Source: Petrosia ficiformis
Lineage: Eukaryota > Porifera > Demospongiae > Haplosclerida > Petrosiidae
Assembly (NCBI GenBank): GCA_947044365.1
Contig: OX345636.1
Span: forward strand, 18,826,548-18,890,547
Length of the DNA stretch: 64,000 bases
Direction: 5' to 3'
Shown here: piece by piece, positions 23,301 through 35,800 of the stretch
Layout of the letters: each line of letters opens with the position of its first letter
Position numbering within the stretch: the first letter of the stretch is position 1
Position numbers and translations under genes: made by a program
Notes under the pieces: generated by a model
Seen by the model: the letters and a program-made list of their open reading frames with translations, nothing else
The model's database searches: none
Told to the model about the DNA's origin: nothing

Positions 23301-23886
23301 GTGCCAAATAAGGAGCCCTTTGGGACAATGGTACACCATATAAGCTTATCAAAAACACTGTTTCCTCTATATATCTTAGGTTTGGTTTTGTGTCATTTTA
23401 CAATGCTGAGTCAATTGAGAGGATTTTCAATTCATCAGATGAGGACCTTGTTCTAGAGGACAGGTAATGTTTTAAAATGTTTGAACTTGTTATCATAAGA
23501 ATACATACACAATACTGTGATATTGTACGGCTTTAGTTGGATTGAAGTTCCTTAGAGATTAATTTTGATGTATTTCGAGGTGTGTAAAACATTTTTGGAA
23601 CCATGCTTATTTTAAAATCAAGAATTTGGTAATATATAGTCTGTTACCAACAGTTACTCAGAAATTGATAACTTATTGGTGGTAATCACTACTTGTAATG
23701 TGATTCACTTAATTTTTAAGTTGAAGTAAAATGTGAATCCTTTAAATTTATTTTTTACAGATTACTCCGTGTCAGTTATGCACAGAGTAAAAAACAGCGA
23801 CGAATTATTGTTGACGAAAACAATACTACCGTAGGAAATGAAGTGCAAGTATTGCAGGTGAAGGAATGTCAGGAGGAATTAACCAA
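20375..23886 (+). CDS. RRM-encoding exons 1-4 of the RRM/F-box/LRR gene
   Basis: Exon 1 carries RNP2 (residues 15-20). Exon 2 covers the first helix and loop ('SEFFTMFGEVKHCYIAKD'). The exon 2/3 junction splits the glycine of RNP1 ('SRGFGFVSF'), and exon 4 supplies the last strand ('LLRVSYAQSKKQRR') plus a linker. Both aromatic positions expected in RNP1 are Phe, and RNP2 has the usual hydrophobic/Gly/Asn pattern, so canonical RNA contacts are preserved. The 2.8-kb intron between exons 2 and 3 holds two MITEs. Confidence 0.85.
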
Positions 23887-26800
23887 GTGAGTTTATACTT
23901 ATTAGTAAGTTGTAGGTAATTGGTATTTTGCAGTACTTCACAAAAAAACAACGAGCGAATTTTGCACTGTGGCGGCTTGAATTCATGTATTATACACACG
24001 TGAAATGAAATTCCACATGAAATGCTAATAGTCTTCATGATGACTCAGGAGTGAAAGAAACTCCTAAATTGTAAACACAATTATAACATTAAATGTAGTT
24101 GAAACATATGAATTAAATTAAATGTATGATTACAATGGAACAACAGTAGTTAAATTAAAACAAAATGATGGAAACAAAAGTGATGCACAAAACAATAGTA
24201 GACTTGTAACATCAAATCCCCTCAAATTTTCATTTTCTTGTGTAATGTCTATCACATTAAATCATAGTCTCTTTTCTTCCTTGTTGGCCTTGTTAATAGT
24301 CATCCTAAATTCTTTAGGGATAAAGCCTTTATTATCCCGATGACTTAGGTCTGTACTCTGTACTCTGTACTCTGTATTACATGCAAGTTTAATAGCTTTT
24401 AATTGTGTTGAATCAAGCTTATTTTCCTTCTTTTGCCATGACATTTCTTTGGCTGTGAAGATACACAATGCTAATGTACCAGCTGCATTATTTCTTGATC
24501 AGCACCCTGGTTACATCTCTTAACTATAGCTGGATCTATGGTTGTAAGGTGAAACATTCTCCTTCTCCTTACTTTAGTCAAGTATCATTGGAACGGTAGA
24601 TGTGTGGAGAACTTATGGTGTAATAACAACCCACATAGTTGCCGAACACAGTGGGGATGGGGTGTTAGTGGTGGATGAGAGGGATATGGTAACATTGAAG
24701 GTGTTAATGACATCATTTATAATAATCATTATTACAAGATCAAGATCAGCGAGAAGTGAAAAATAGTGTGGTGCATGATGGAAATGATGGATTTTATTAG
24801 TAAATGAGAAGGGATACACCCAGAATGGGAAACAAGAGAAGGAGTTATGGTGACTAAACACAACTGCATGAAATATAAATGATTATGATATATTGAACTG
24901 GACTGAATGAACTGATAAAATATAAAATTATATGTTGACTATTACTATTTTAAGTGCTGGAATGGTAGTCTGAAAGTTTCTCAGACAAACAACATGATAA
25001 ACATTAGATCATCAGTCACACACTTCCAATTCTTCGAAATCATGTTTTTCTATTTCTGTATCTGCTGCCTGTTTTTCCGATCTAACTCCTGGTCTTCGAT
25101 GGCGCATACTGGTTCCCAATAGTTCACAGGTGGTTGAGGGTGAAAGTCTTCAAGACTTGGTCCATCAGTGGAAATGTACATCAGTGCACTGAGTGCTGAA
25201 TTCAGCGTTCCAGATTCCTCTGTCTTAATGCAATTCATCATTGAAAAGCCTCTTTCACAGACAACTGTATTTATAGGTAAAAGTAAACTAACAGAATACA
25301 TGAGAAACGATGAATTTCCTGAAAAAGGAGTGTTGGCCACAGGGAATAGAAATTTCTGCCACAGAGAGGAATGTATTTGGATACAAAGAGTTTGAGACAT
25401 AACCGTTGATCTTCAGCTCTCTTTCTTAAATCACCTGGACAGCATTTCAAAGTGGTCTAGAATACGACTAATTTTTTCCAGATTGTACTGGTGAATTCTG
25501 TTGTTGGCCAGTTGGTTGGATCTAGTACATTGGTATCTTGGAGCACACCCTTGGATTGAAATCGCTTTTCAATGTATTTCACTGCTTCTTTTGCATGGAG
25601 ATTGCTGTCTATGGCTATATTAACATCTTTACCTCCAGCAACATCCAAGCTCCGAAAGGTAGTTGGTTCTTTGGGATTATCAAACTCTTTGAGGAATTGA
25701 TTTGTTGTAGGACCTAGAGAGCTGCTCTAGAATTCTAGTAGCAAAAAAGTTCTGTCTCATTTATTCGATCCACAAAAACCTTCTGATCATGAGTAGCAGC
25801 AATACAGCTAACAAAATGAGTGGTAGCCTTGTGATTTTGATAGGCAGAACCAAGGGATAATCCATTGCATTCTTGCAGTCTAAATGGAACAGCAAATGAC
25901 CTAAGAGGCTGTTGTAAACAGTTTTAGCATTGTTTCATTTTGTTGTTTAGTCATACAAGCCACTGATACATTGAGTGGCTTTGACACACTGTTTGTTTTT
26001 TTCACTGGATTAATGATCAAAGTGCGAGTGTTCGAATAATTTCTTGTCCCCTTGTAGAATGTAGAATTAACATCAGCAGCTATCTTTGGTCACTACAGAG
26101 AATAAAAAGGCAATTGTTTCAAGTGCTCTACATATAAATTTATATTAATTATATAAGTACACTATGCTTATTTATGGTATTACCAATTAACCTTCCTACA
26201 GATTTTACAATACATCAAGTCCTTTTCAACATCATGCTGCACCTATGGCCAACTATCAATCCGATTACCGTAGATTGAAAACATCTTTTCACTTTCTTTC
26301 TAGGAGGCTGTTCATGATCACCAGCTTTATACAAATCGCTTCATTGGGGGGAGATGATGACAAGATAAGATTCAGTTCTGTTTCACGACTACTGTGAGAT
26401 TTCGTAGACACAAAACCAAACTGAACCAGCATGTCTTTCTTGCTTGTCATCATTAAACAACACCTGTTACGTGGGTGTGGTCACTCTAAAAGTTTGGAAA
26501 TTTTAGTGCACATCAGGGCACACTGCAAGCATTATTTAGACGTTTTTATAGTGCAGTTATAGTGCATTGTTTAAATGTTTTATAGTGCAATTATGCACAC
26601 TTGCGCACCATTATTTCCCACCCTGGATGCAGCGATGCAGCAATGCAGCAGGTAGTTGGGTCTGGGGACATGCAAATTTCCCAAACATTAACAACCTTGT
26701 CAAAATAATATTGGCACAATCCCAGTCACTAACCCATCATATTGTTCAACTGCCAAGGATAATCAAATTTCCATGAAGGGCAGTACACAACCTTGTTGCC

Positions 26801-29800
26801 TTCACTTTTCATCTTCTGAGAAACAGGAACTGATTCCAGACTGATGCTCTGTTTGCCATTTTTCATGCACGTGGCACTTTATTAATGATTAATTAATTTT
26901 AAAATGCAAAGAAAGAAAGAGGGATGATGGAAGTGTGGTGCAGTGCCATGCTTCCACACTTTAGCTACATCACTGAAGATGATAGTAATATGCAGTACTT
27001 TAACAAGCTAGTATACAATTATGCAATCCAGTCACAAGTTTGACACACAACCAAATGCGTGTGACACAGAACAGTGCATGTGACTCTACAACATCATGCA
27101 TGCTCCTTAGTACAGTCTAATGTAGATTATACCACTGATGAAGGTAGTTGTATAACTTCCGAAACGTTTGGTTATTATAAAAACAATTATTAATTGGTGA
27201 AAGTAAACATAGACCAATGGATATTACACTACCCAATCATTCAGGACTTTTCAATAAGTTCTAATACAAAGGCTTCTTTCAGTACCTCTGCTTATGGCAT
27301 ACTCTTCTTTCAGTATTAGGAATTGCATGCTGCTACTGCTAAACGATTTCGTTGTGCTGCTCTTAATTGGGTGAAGAATTCAGCTAAACTGAGGACTAAC
27401 CTCTCAGTGTACAGTGCTGGGGCAAGGACAGATAGATCTTGTGCTCTATTTTCGCATCAAGATCAAAGTGCAGTTTAAATTTATAACTCTGATTAAAAAG
27501 AGCCTGCTGCAAGCTATCATCTAACTATACTAGAAATTGCTTTTTGAGAAAGGATATCAAAGTACCAAAACATGGGTACTCTTTTATCGAGAGTGTTCTG
27601 TTTGTTTGTTTTTGGGGCAGTTTTTGCATGAAAATTGTGTTTGAAGTGCCCTACAAGTAGGGCTTTGCGATATTGGATAAATTAATATCACGATACTATA
27701 TCCTGGAAATACCCCATTATTACTAAATGTAGTACTAATAACTACATATATCTCTTTTGTATCCTGAAATTACTTTTACAACACTTTTCAATCAAAGTTA
27801 ATATAAATCAGTGATACCTATGTAATGATTAAGTGATAAAATGGTAAAATATATGTACAGTTCAAACATTTTTTGCTAGAAAAACTAGCATTTCCACCTT
27901 TTCTGGCTTTAAGCAAGCCCTTGTCAAAGTTACAACTTTTTCAGACTTACTAAACAGACGCTTGGAAGCAGTACTTGTGGCTGGTACAGAGAGATATTTC
28001 TTTGCAACTTTAGAGAATGGGATATATTTCTTCATGTCCCTTCCACCATTTAAGGGGATCTTTTTCAGCATGGTTCTTTCAGGTACATAGAGACTTCAAA
28101 CTTGATCTTTTGCGAAATTGCTATTGGTGAGTCTGTAAAGTACTGCCATATTGCACTTTTTGTCCTTGGTTTAAGTACAAGTTTCAGCAATTCGTCATCG
28201 ACTTCACAAACAGTGGGTTCCAAAGAGGGGTGAAATAACTTCTTCCATTCTTAAGCAGCACACTCTTATCTTTTGGTGATTTGGGGTTAAAGGTCTAACA
28301 TAAGTTATATAGTCATTCATTTGCTCTTTTGTTTCTTCTGTGAATATTAAGGTAACTCCCCCATAAGTTGCAGCGGTTTTATGATCCGCGACTCTGACTA
28401 ATATAGTCTTTTGTTCCACAAGTTTAAATACAGCTTCATAGACAATGTTAACTCGACGTCTTCAACGTTATGATATCGTTCAACAACGTTTCAATAACGT
28501 GTATACCATAATAACATTACTGTATTTTGATTATACTGTTATATACGATATTACTAACATGGAATAATAGATAGTAAAGATATAGTATCGTTGCCGATTT
28601 AATACCGTGGTAACTACTAATACCAATATGTTGCAAAGCCCTAGTAATGAGATAGGACTCAAAACACCGAGCATACCACTTTCCTACAACTGACTTTCTT
28701 CCTTTTCTGTAAAAATTTTAATCCTCCTGCTGTCAGCACCTCCTTCTAGTTTTCGCAAAACACGAAGATTAATGAGGTTTGAACAGTCATAGTAGTGTTT
28801 TTTCACATGTCAAAGCAAACCACAGAAAATGTGATAAAATGTTTGGTGGACATTGATTAACTTCAGTATGTATAGTTTCTGTGATGAAATGAGCTAACTA
28901 TTTGTTTATTACATTTGTACTCAGTCATACCAAAAAGATCTTTAGGAACCTTATCTTTTTCACTTTCTTGTTTCACATTTTGCTATTTACACCACTTTAT
29001 TGGCATGCATATTCATTATTCTTTGGTAAATGTTGAACACAGACATACCATTTGTATATGGGTCTTATACAACCAACAATCTGAGCCTGTTCATTAAATT
29101 TAACACCTCCAAAATCAATGACAATTATATCTCACCATATTACAATTACAGTCTAGTTTCAAACTTCAAGTGTCCTTGTATGTGTGTAGCCTTTATTGGA
29201 GATGTAATTTCCTGAAACGTTACTAAAGGTGCTTTTGTATTATCACCATCAGGAAAATGCCTGGAAGAAATGTTTGACTGTAACATCAACTTATTCTTAC
29301 AAATCCAAAAACTTTCTACCATTTTCACAGATAAGCTAAGGCCTAGTTTAACCAGAACTGAAGACTCCTCATCATTTTCAATTAACACTCTCGTACATTA
29401 CGCCACTTGTATTTATATTAAATAAACAATTGGTAACTTTATCTCTCTTTTTTCTTCAGAAATGTAAGGTATGAAAACTCAACTGTACTTAGTGATGATG
29501 CTCTCTTTCTGGTGTTCTCGTTTCTTGAATTGAAAGATTTAATCACAGTTGAAAGAGGTACATAGTATAGAAATAGTTAATTTAATCAGTAACTTATTTA
29601 AAAAGAATTTTAATTATTAATTTATTGCAAACTTATTGGTCATTCACAAATGTAAGTGTTGCAATGAACCTCTCTTGAGATAAAATGCATAATTATAGAA
29701 ACGTATAAGAGATAAGGAAAGTTAGAAATAAAGTGGAGCATAGTGCAATGCAATGCAGGGTAAATGAATGCACTGCTCGTGTATGTATTTCTAGTATGTA

Positions 29801-32800
29801 TTTTGCTATTGATTGAGATACGTCGGTAATTGATTTAGGGGATGGTACAGGCTGCTTGTCACTGTGTGGCAGCATTTCCAAACGCAAAGTTATCGTTCTT
29901 TTGTTGGTGGAGATAGGAATGATCAGGTTTGGGTGATGGATTACTACTTTCAGCAATGTAGTTACTCACTGACATGTTACGATTATTGCACAGGCGTCAC
30001 AATGAATTTGTGAATTAATGCTTATAATTAACTAGTAATTAATTGTATTAATTAGTTCATTGAATAATTATTCAGGGTGAACTTTAGCATTCCACTCACC
30101 CAAAAATGAGCCGAAGTATTTACGCTTTTCTTCATAAGTATAGTTATATAGTGTGTAATGTACATGTACATGACTACATGTATAGCAAATGCGTCATTAG
30201 ATCGATGTCTACTTGTCTAGTAAATTATCCAATGATTTTTTACACGGAGATGCAACAGTACATTCATGTCATGTACTGAATGTTTTGTAATACCTCAATA
30301 TGCTGTCTCGCTTATTTTTTAAATGTCATTTCTAGATGACTTGGTTCGTGTTGTGTCCAAACCCAAAAAATAACTTTCTTCTGCAAATCAACAATTGCAT
30401 CACAAATGCCATTATTGGGATGCAGCGATTGATATCTGTTACCCTTAATTGGCTGGTCTGTTTCTTCTTCTGAACCTTGACTACTGAGAAGAATTGACCA
30501 CTGATATGCAGTGTAACATATTATTGATAGCATAGTCATAAATTCATCAGCTGTGGAAATAAATTGTAAATTTTGTGGCTTCATCAGAAACTACATCTCT
30601 CTCAGGTGTTTGAAGTATTGCTATTATTTCTGTTTGAAAATTTGTTTTTAGTTTAATCGTAATTTTATCAGACTCCTCCTCTGACGTTTACGGAATAAAA
30701 AAATAAGGAATTGGGTTTCGTTGAGGAAGAGGATGATATATCACATGACTATTGGTCAGATGACGAAAACGAGGATGTCAACAGGCTATGAGTATGATTA
30801 TGGAGAACAGCGTGACTATTACAAATGTTCCTTAACATTGGATGGTTTGGTATAATTGGACATACTACTGAGTGTTCATTGGTATGAGGGTGAAGCTGGG
30901 CTTTTTTTACAAAATTGTCTTCAGTGAAGTGGAGTTCGGCCATCTTGAGAAGTATCAACGCACGTGAAGGCCAGGTGCGCATGCGCATAATATTATAGCG
31001 ATAATATTGTCTGTGGAAAATTAGTGCGATACTATTTATCGCGAGTGTTAATATCGCGTAGAGGCGATAATATCGTGGTATCGCCCAACCCTACTGTGGA
31101 AACAACATTCTCCCAATTTGTGGGTGGCTATGTTGCAGATTTAATGTTATGTGATTTTGATTCAGGAAATTTATAAAAAGAATTTACAAATTTGCATACT
31201 ATTGAAGTACATACAAAGTTGAGAGGTCAAGGCTCTGGCAAGGAAAGAGCAAATGAACAAAAATGAAACCCTGTCTTGTATAAAAAATATGCATGACTAC
31301 ATATACAATAGTACATTAACTCGTTGCGTGCCACGCGCCTATTTATAGGCGCGTTATTAAATTAAATTGTATTATTGACCAGTGCCACGCGCCTATATAT
31401 AGTAACAGGAGGAAACCACATTGTAGAAACTCGTTCAAGTGTGAAAAATATATAAGCATCTGTAATATGGCTTTTTCAACCTCTGATGTATTGCAAATGA
31501 TTGATGATTGGAGGTCTGATGATGAAGAAGACATTTTTGAAGATCCAGAGTTCCAGCTGCCAAGGGAGGATGAGAGTGAGGAGGAATTAACAGATGAAGA
31601 GACTACTAACAATGAGAATTATATAGGTATAATATACATAAATGTAAAAAATAAATAATTACTACAATAAAATATCAAATAATATTACATAATGATTATA
31701 ACAGATGAAGGAGAAGAATTAACTGACAATGGAGTGGAAAGTGAAGTGACAGAATTAGGATTACAGGAAGAAACCAGTAGTGATAAAGCAAGTAGAAGTG
31801 ATGTAGTATCTAATAGAAGAAAAAGAGTATATAGGAGACAGGGAAACCAAGAAAGGAAAAGAGCTCATATAGTAAACACAAAAACCAGTACATTACCTTG
31901 GACAGAAGTAAAGGCAGAGGAAGATTTTGAATCCTTCAGGTTCAATTTTATCGGTGAGCCACAGGGACCAGCACAAATATTACCACCAAATGTAACGCCT
32001 CTAGATGTTGTCTCGAAGTTTTTTGATGATGAAATAATTAGCCTTTTAGTAGAGGAGACAAACAGGTAAAACAAAAGCACACACATACAGATACATACAG
32101 GTCATTGTTACAAATATTTCTTATTTACCTCCAAAGGTATATATCTATGAAAAACGAGAGATTGAGGATAGCAGGAAAACTTGGACCATCTTCTAGACTA
32201 GGCAAATGGTCACCAGTCAGTATACTAGAAATGAAAGGATTTTTAGGTATTATTATCAATATGGGAATAATTAATCTACCTGAAATTTCTGATTACTGGA
32301 AGTTATCTTGGGAATCCAATATCCCTTTTTTCAGCAGAGTAATGCCACGAAATCGTTTCCAAGACATATTCTATGGTCTTCATTTTAGTCATAGTGAAGC
32401 AATTACTGTTACGAAATTGGACAAACTAAAAATGTTTCTAACAAAACTCGTTCCTAAATTTAGACAACACTATTCTCCATCTCGTCATATTAGCATAGAT
32501 GAGACAATGATTGGCTTTCGAGGAAGGTTTGGTTCAAGACAATATATGCCTCAGAAACCCACAAAATGGGGTATCAAAGCCTTTACAATGGCAGACAGCG
32601 CAAATGGCTACCTCCTTGATACAATAATATACACTGGAGCTGACACTTTAGGAAATGAGAATAGCTACAGTACATTCCCTAAACCAGCACAAGTGGTTTT
32701 ACATCTCGCCCGTCCCTACCTAAATAAAGGTTATCATATTGTAACAGACCGTTATTATTCCAGTGTCCCACTAACCTTGGAGTTGGAAAAAAAATCTAAC

Positions 32801-35800
32801 ATCATACACTGCCACAATAGTGAAAAATCGAATAGATTTACCAGATCCTATTCGAGATAAAGGATTCAAACTCAAATCTGGTGAATTCAAGGCATATCGC
32901 TGTGAAAATGTTTTAGTGACAGCATGGAGACCTGGAAAAAAAAATAAAATAATTTACATGATTTCAACTGAAGCAAATTTTAGGGTCATTACCATCAGTA
33001 AAAAAAATTCATCAGATCCAGTTATTAAACCCGAAGTTATAGATATTTACAACCAAACAATGAATGGTGTTGACCTTGCTGATCAGCTGACAGTATCTTA
33101 TGGATTTGTCCGCAAGTCCTGTAAATGGTGGCGTAAGGTTTTTTTTTGGCTGTTTGAAGTAACAATTATAAATAGCTACATTTTGTACAAAGCAACTGAC
33201 CCCAGAATCTCCCATGTTCAATTTAGAAGAGTTCTTGTTGACCAATTAACGAGGGACTACATCCAACAATCTGTTCGCAGACCTCTAGTAGGAAGACCCC
33301 GTTCTTCATTAGAGAATCAGCCTGAAAGATTAGATTCAAGAAAGCATTTCCTAGCTAAAAGAACATTAAAAGAGCAGTATGAATGCATACTTTGTAGCAA
33401 ATCCACCAAGAGAAAGAGAACCCTTTACCATTGTAAAACATGCAAGGACCATCCCCCTTTATGCCCTATCCCTTGCTTTGAGAAGTACCACACACAATAG
33501 ATAAGCTGCCATATCATATATAAGTTACTCTCTAGTTACTAAACTGTACATTTACATTATTTCTTTAGTTTAATGTTTAAAATTAACAAATACACAATGA
33601 ATTACAACAATACTATGAATTTTTCAAAGATTACTTACCTCGTAGCAGAATATCTCTCTTCATATCGATAGCTGAAGTGATACAACAAGTCTCCATGTTT
33701 CTCACAGGTTTATCAAACGTCAGAGAGTAGGAAAATGGCCGCAAAAGTAGAGCGTCTGAAACGTTGACCTTTCTTTCTGACCACAGAAATTAATTTGGTA
33801 TTGGGGAAATTTCCCCACAAAAATTAATTCATTTTTTATGGCACGCAACGAGTTAATTAATAATAACTCGCTTTTAACTAAGGAATGGCCCCATTTTTTG
33901 ATTCACCATTGTTAAGCATCCCATTCCCCCAGACTTAACCGAATAGTATGCCCCCGCAGAGACATTGTTTGTAAAGCATTCTGTTGACCAGGCTACAAGT
34001 TTGGAGATTTCTGATTCAAAAAGGCCATGAACATCCGTTTTCATGTGGTGGAACAGTCCATTTTGTCTGATCTGTTCGGTGTTGTATACAAAACACTCTT
34101 GCCCTCCTAGTGTACCTGCAATGTTGTCTAACCAAATTGGTACATGATTGAGCAGGTGTTGCACCTATATGAAAATAAGGAGTCAGTGATCGAAGTGATC
34201 AAAAGAATTATAATTATAATAAGTAAACCAATATATTTATAATTGGATTCAAATTAAATTTATGTAATAATGCAACATATTTTTCACCTCTTACTGTATG
34301 TACAGCATACATGCATATATGCTTAGTTTGAATGAATAAGTAGTCAAATTTCTCAGATGAGGCAAGGCAGTGGAAAGTTATATAGTTAGGGAAAGAAGAC
34401 GGTGGAACAAAGGGAATAAAGGAAGGTCAATTCACTGAAAATTGCCGTACTCATGATGGATATATTTTAGTAACTGATAATCATCGTTTACAGAAACTAA
34501 CATTCAAAGGTGATTGTGTGAAATCAATAAGCCAGCCACACAATTGTCTTTTTCAGTTTAATGAACCTATTTGTATTACAGTTCATCCTACATTCAGGAA
34601 AGATATTCACTGCTTTAAAAGAAATCAAGTTCTCATTTTTTGAGAAAATGTCAAGCAACTGTAAGTAATGTGACTTTTGACAATGAAGGATGTTTGTATG
34701 CTGTTGATTGTGATAATAGCAGTATCAAGAAGTTTACATCAAGAAGAGAGTACATTTCTAAGTTTGGTGTATGTGGGTCTTATCCTAGTCAAGTAAAACA
34801 GCCTACTACAATCTTCATAGATAATAATCTAGTGTATATTGTTGAGTATGATAGTTATCGTATCTCGATGTTTGATACTAATGGATCTTTTGTAGATTGT
34901 TTTGGTACAAGGCTTCATCCTGATAACATACTTCTGACTGCAGTATGCAGTTTATTCTTTTACTTAACATCCAAACTCTGAAAGAAGGGACCATCTGAGG
35001 ATAAAAAGACATACCTTCTTTAGATGAACCACAAAGAATTAGTACCTTATGCATTTTGTTTCAGGGTACCACAACCATTCTGAGAGGTATTTGTAATACA
35101 CTTGTGTGTCACTTGAAAAATAGATTTATTTTTGCTATGTATACAACACATGGAACTGGGAACTTAGTGATTGGTGAACTATTTAATTGGCACTAGTCCA
35201 TTATTTGGTTAAAATGTAATGGCAAACAGACCAGGAAGAATAAAACATTAAAGTAGACTAGGACTGAGTAAGTGGTAGAAATTATACTATGAAGAGATGG
35301 TATTTAATTATTATAGCATATAAATACATTGTGCTACACTTGCTATTAAACTATGCTCTTGAAGATGAGCATATTGCGAATTTTTAATTAATATTGAGTT
35401 AGGCAGTCAAAGTTGCAGAGTAGAAAAGGACTAATTTTCATCCGCTGGGAATTTTTTAATACACGTGGCTCTTTATTTTGATCTTCCTCTTTTGGATGTA
35501 TATGTTTTGAAACTGAAAGAACAAGTACAGTAAATGCTACACACACACTAACAGCAACTATAATGAAGTCAACTTCCAGTTTTCAGATTGTGAAGCGTAA
35601 GGTTATCTCTTATTTGTCTGTAACCCTCAATTGGCTGGTCTGTTTCTTCTAAACCTTGACCACTGATATACAGTTTATAATATTATTGATAGCATAATCA
35701 TAATTCCATCAACTATGAAGATAAATTATAAATTTTGGGGCTTCATTAAAAACTACATCTCTCTCAGGTGTTTGAAGTATTGCTCTTATTTCTGTTTGAA

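Larger units (their letters stand above)
33857..35611. repeat. Direct duplication, copy A
   Basis: Nearly identical to 37741-39486, with small substitutions and indels over about 1.75 kb. The piggyBac sits at its left edge. Confidence 0.95.
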
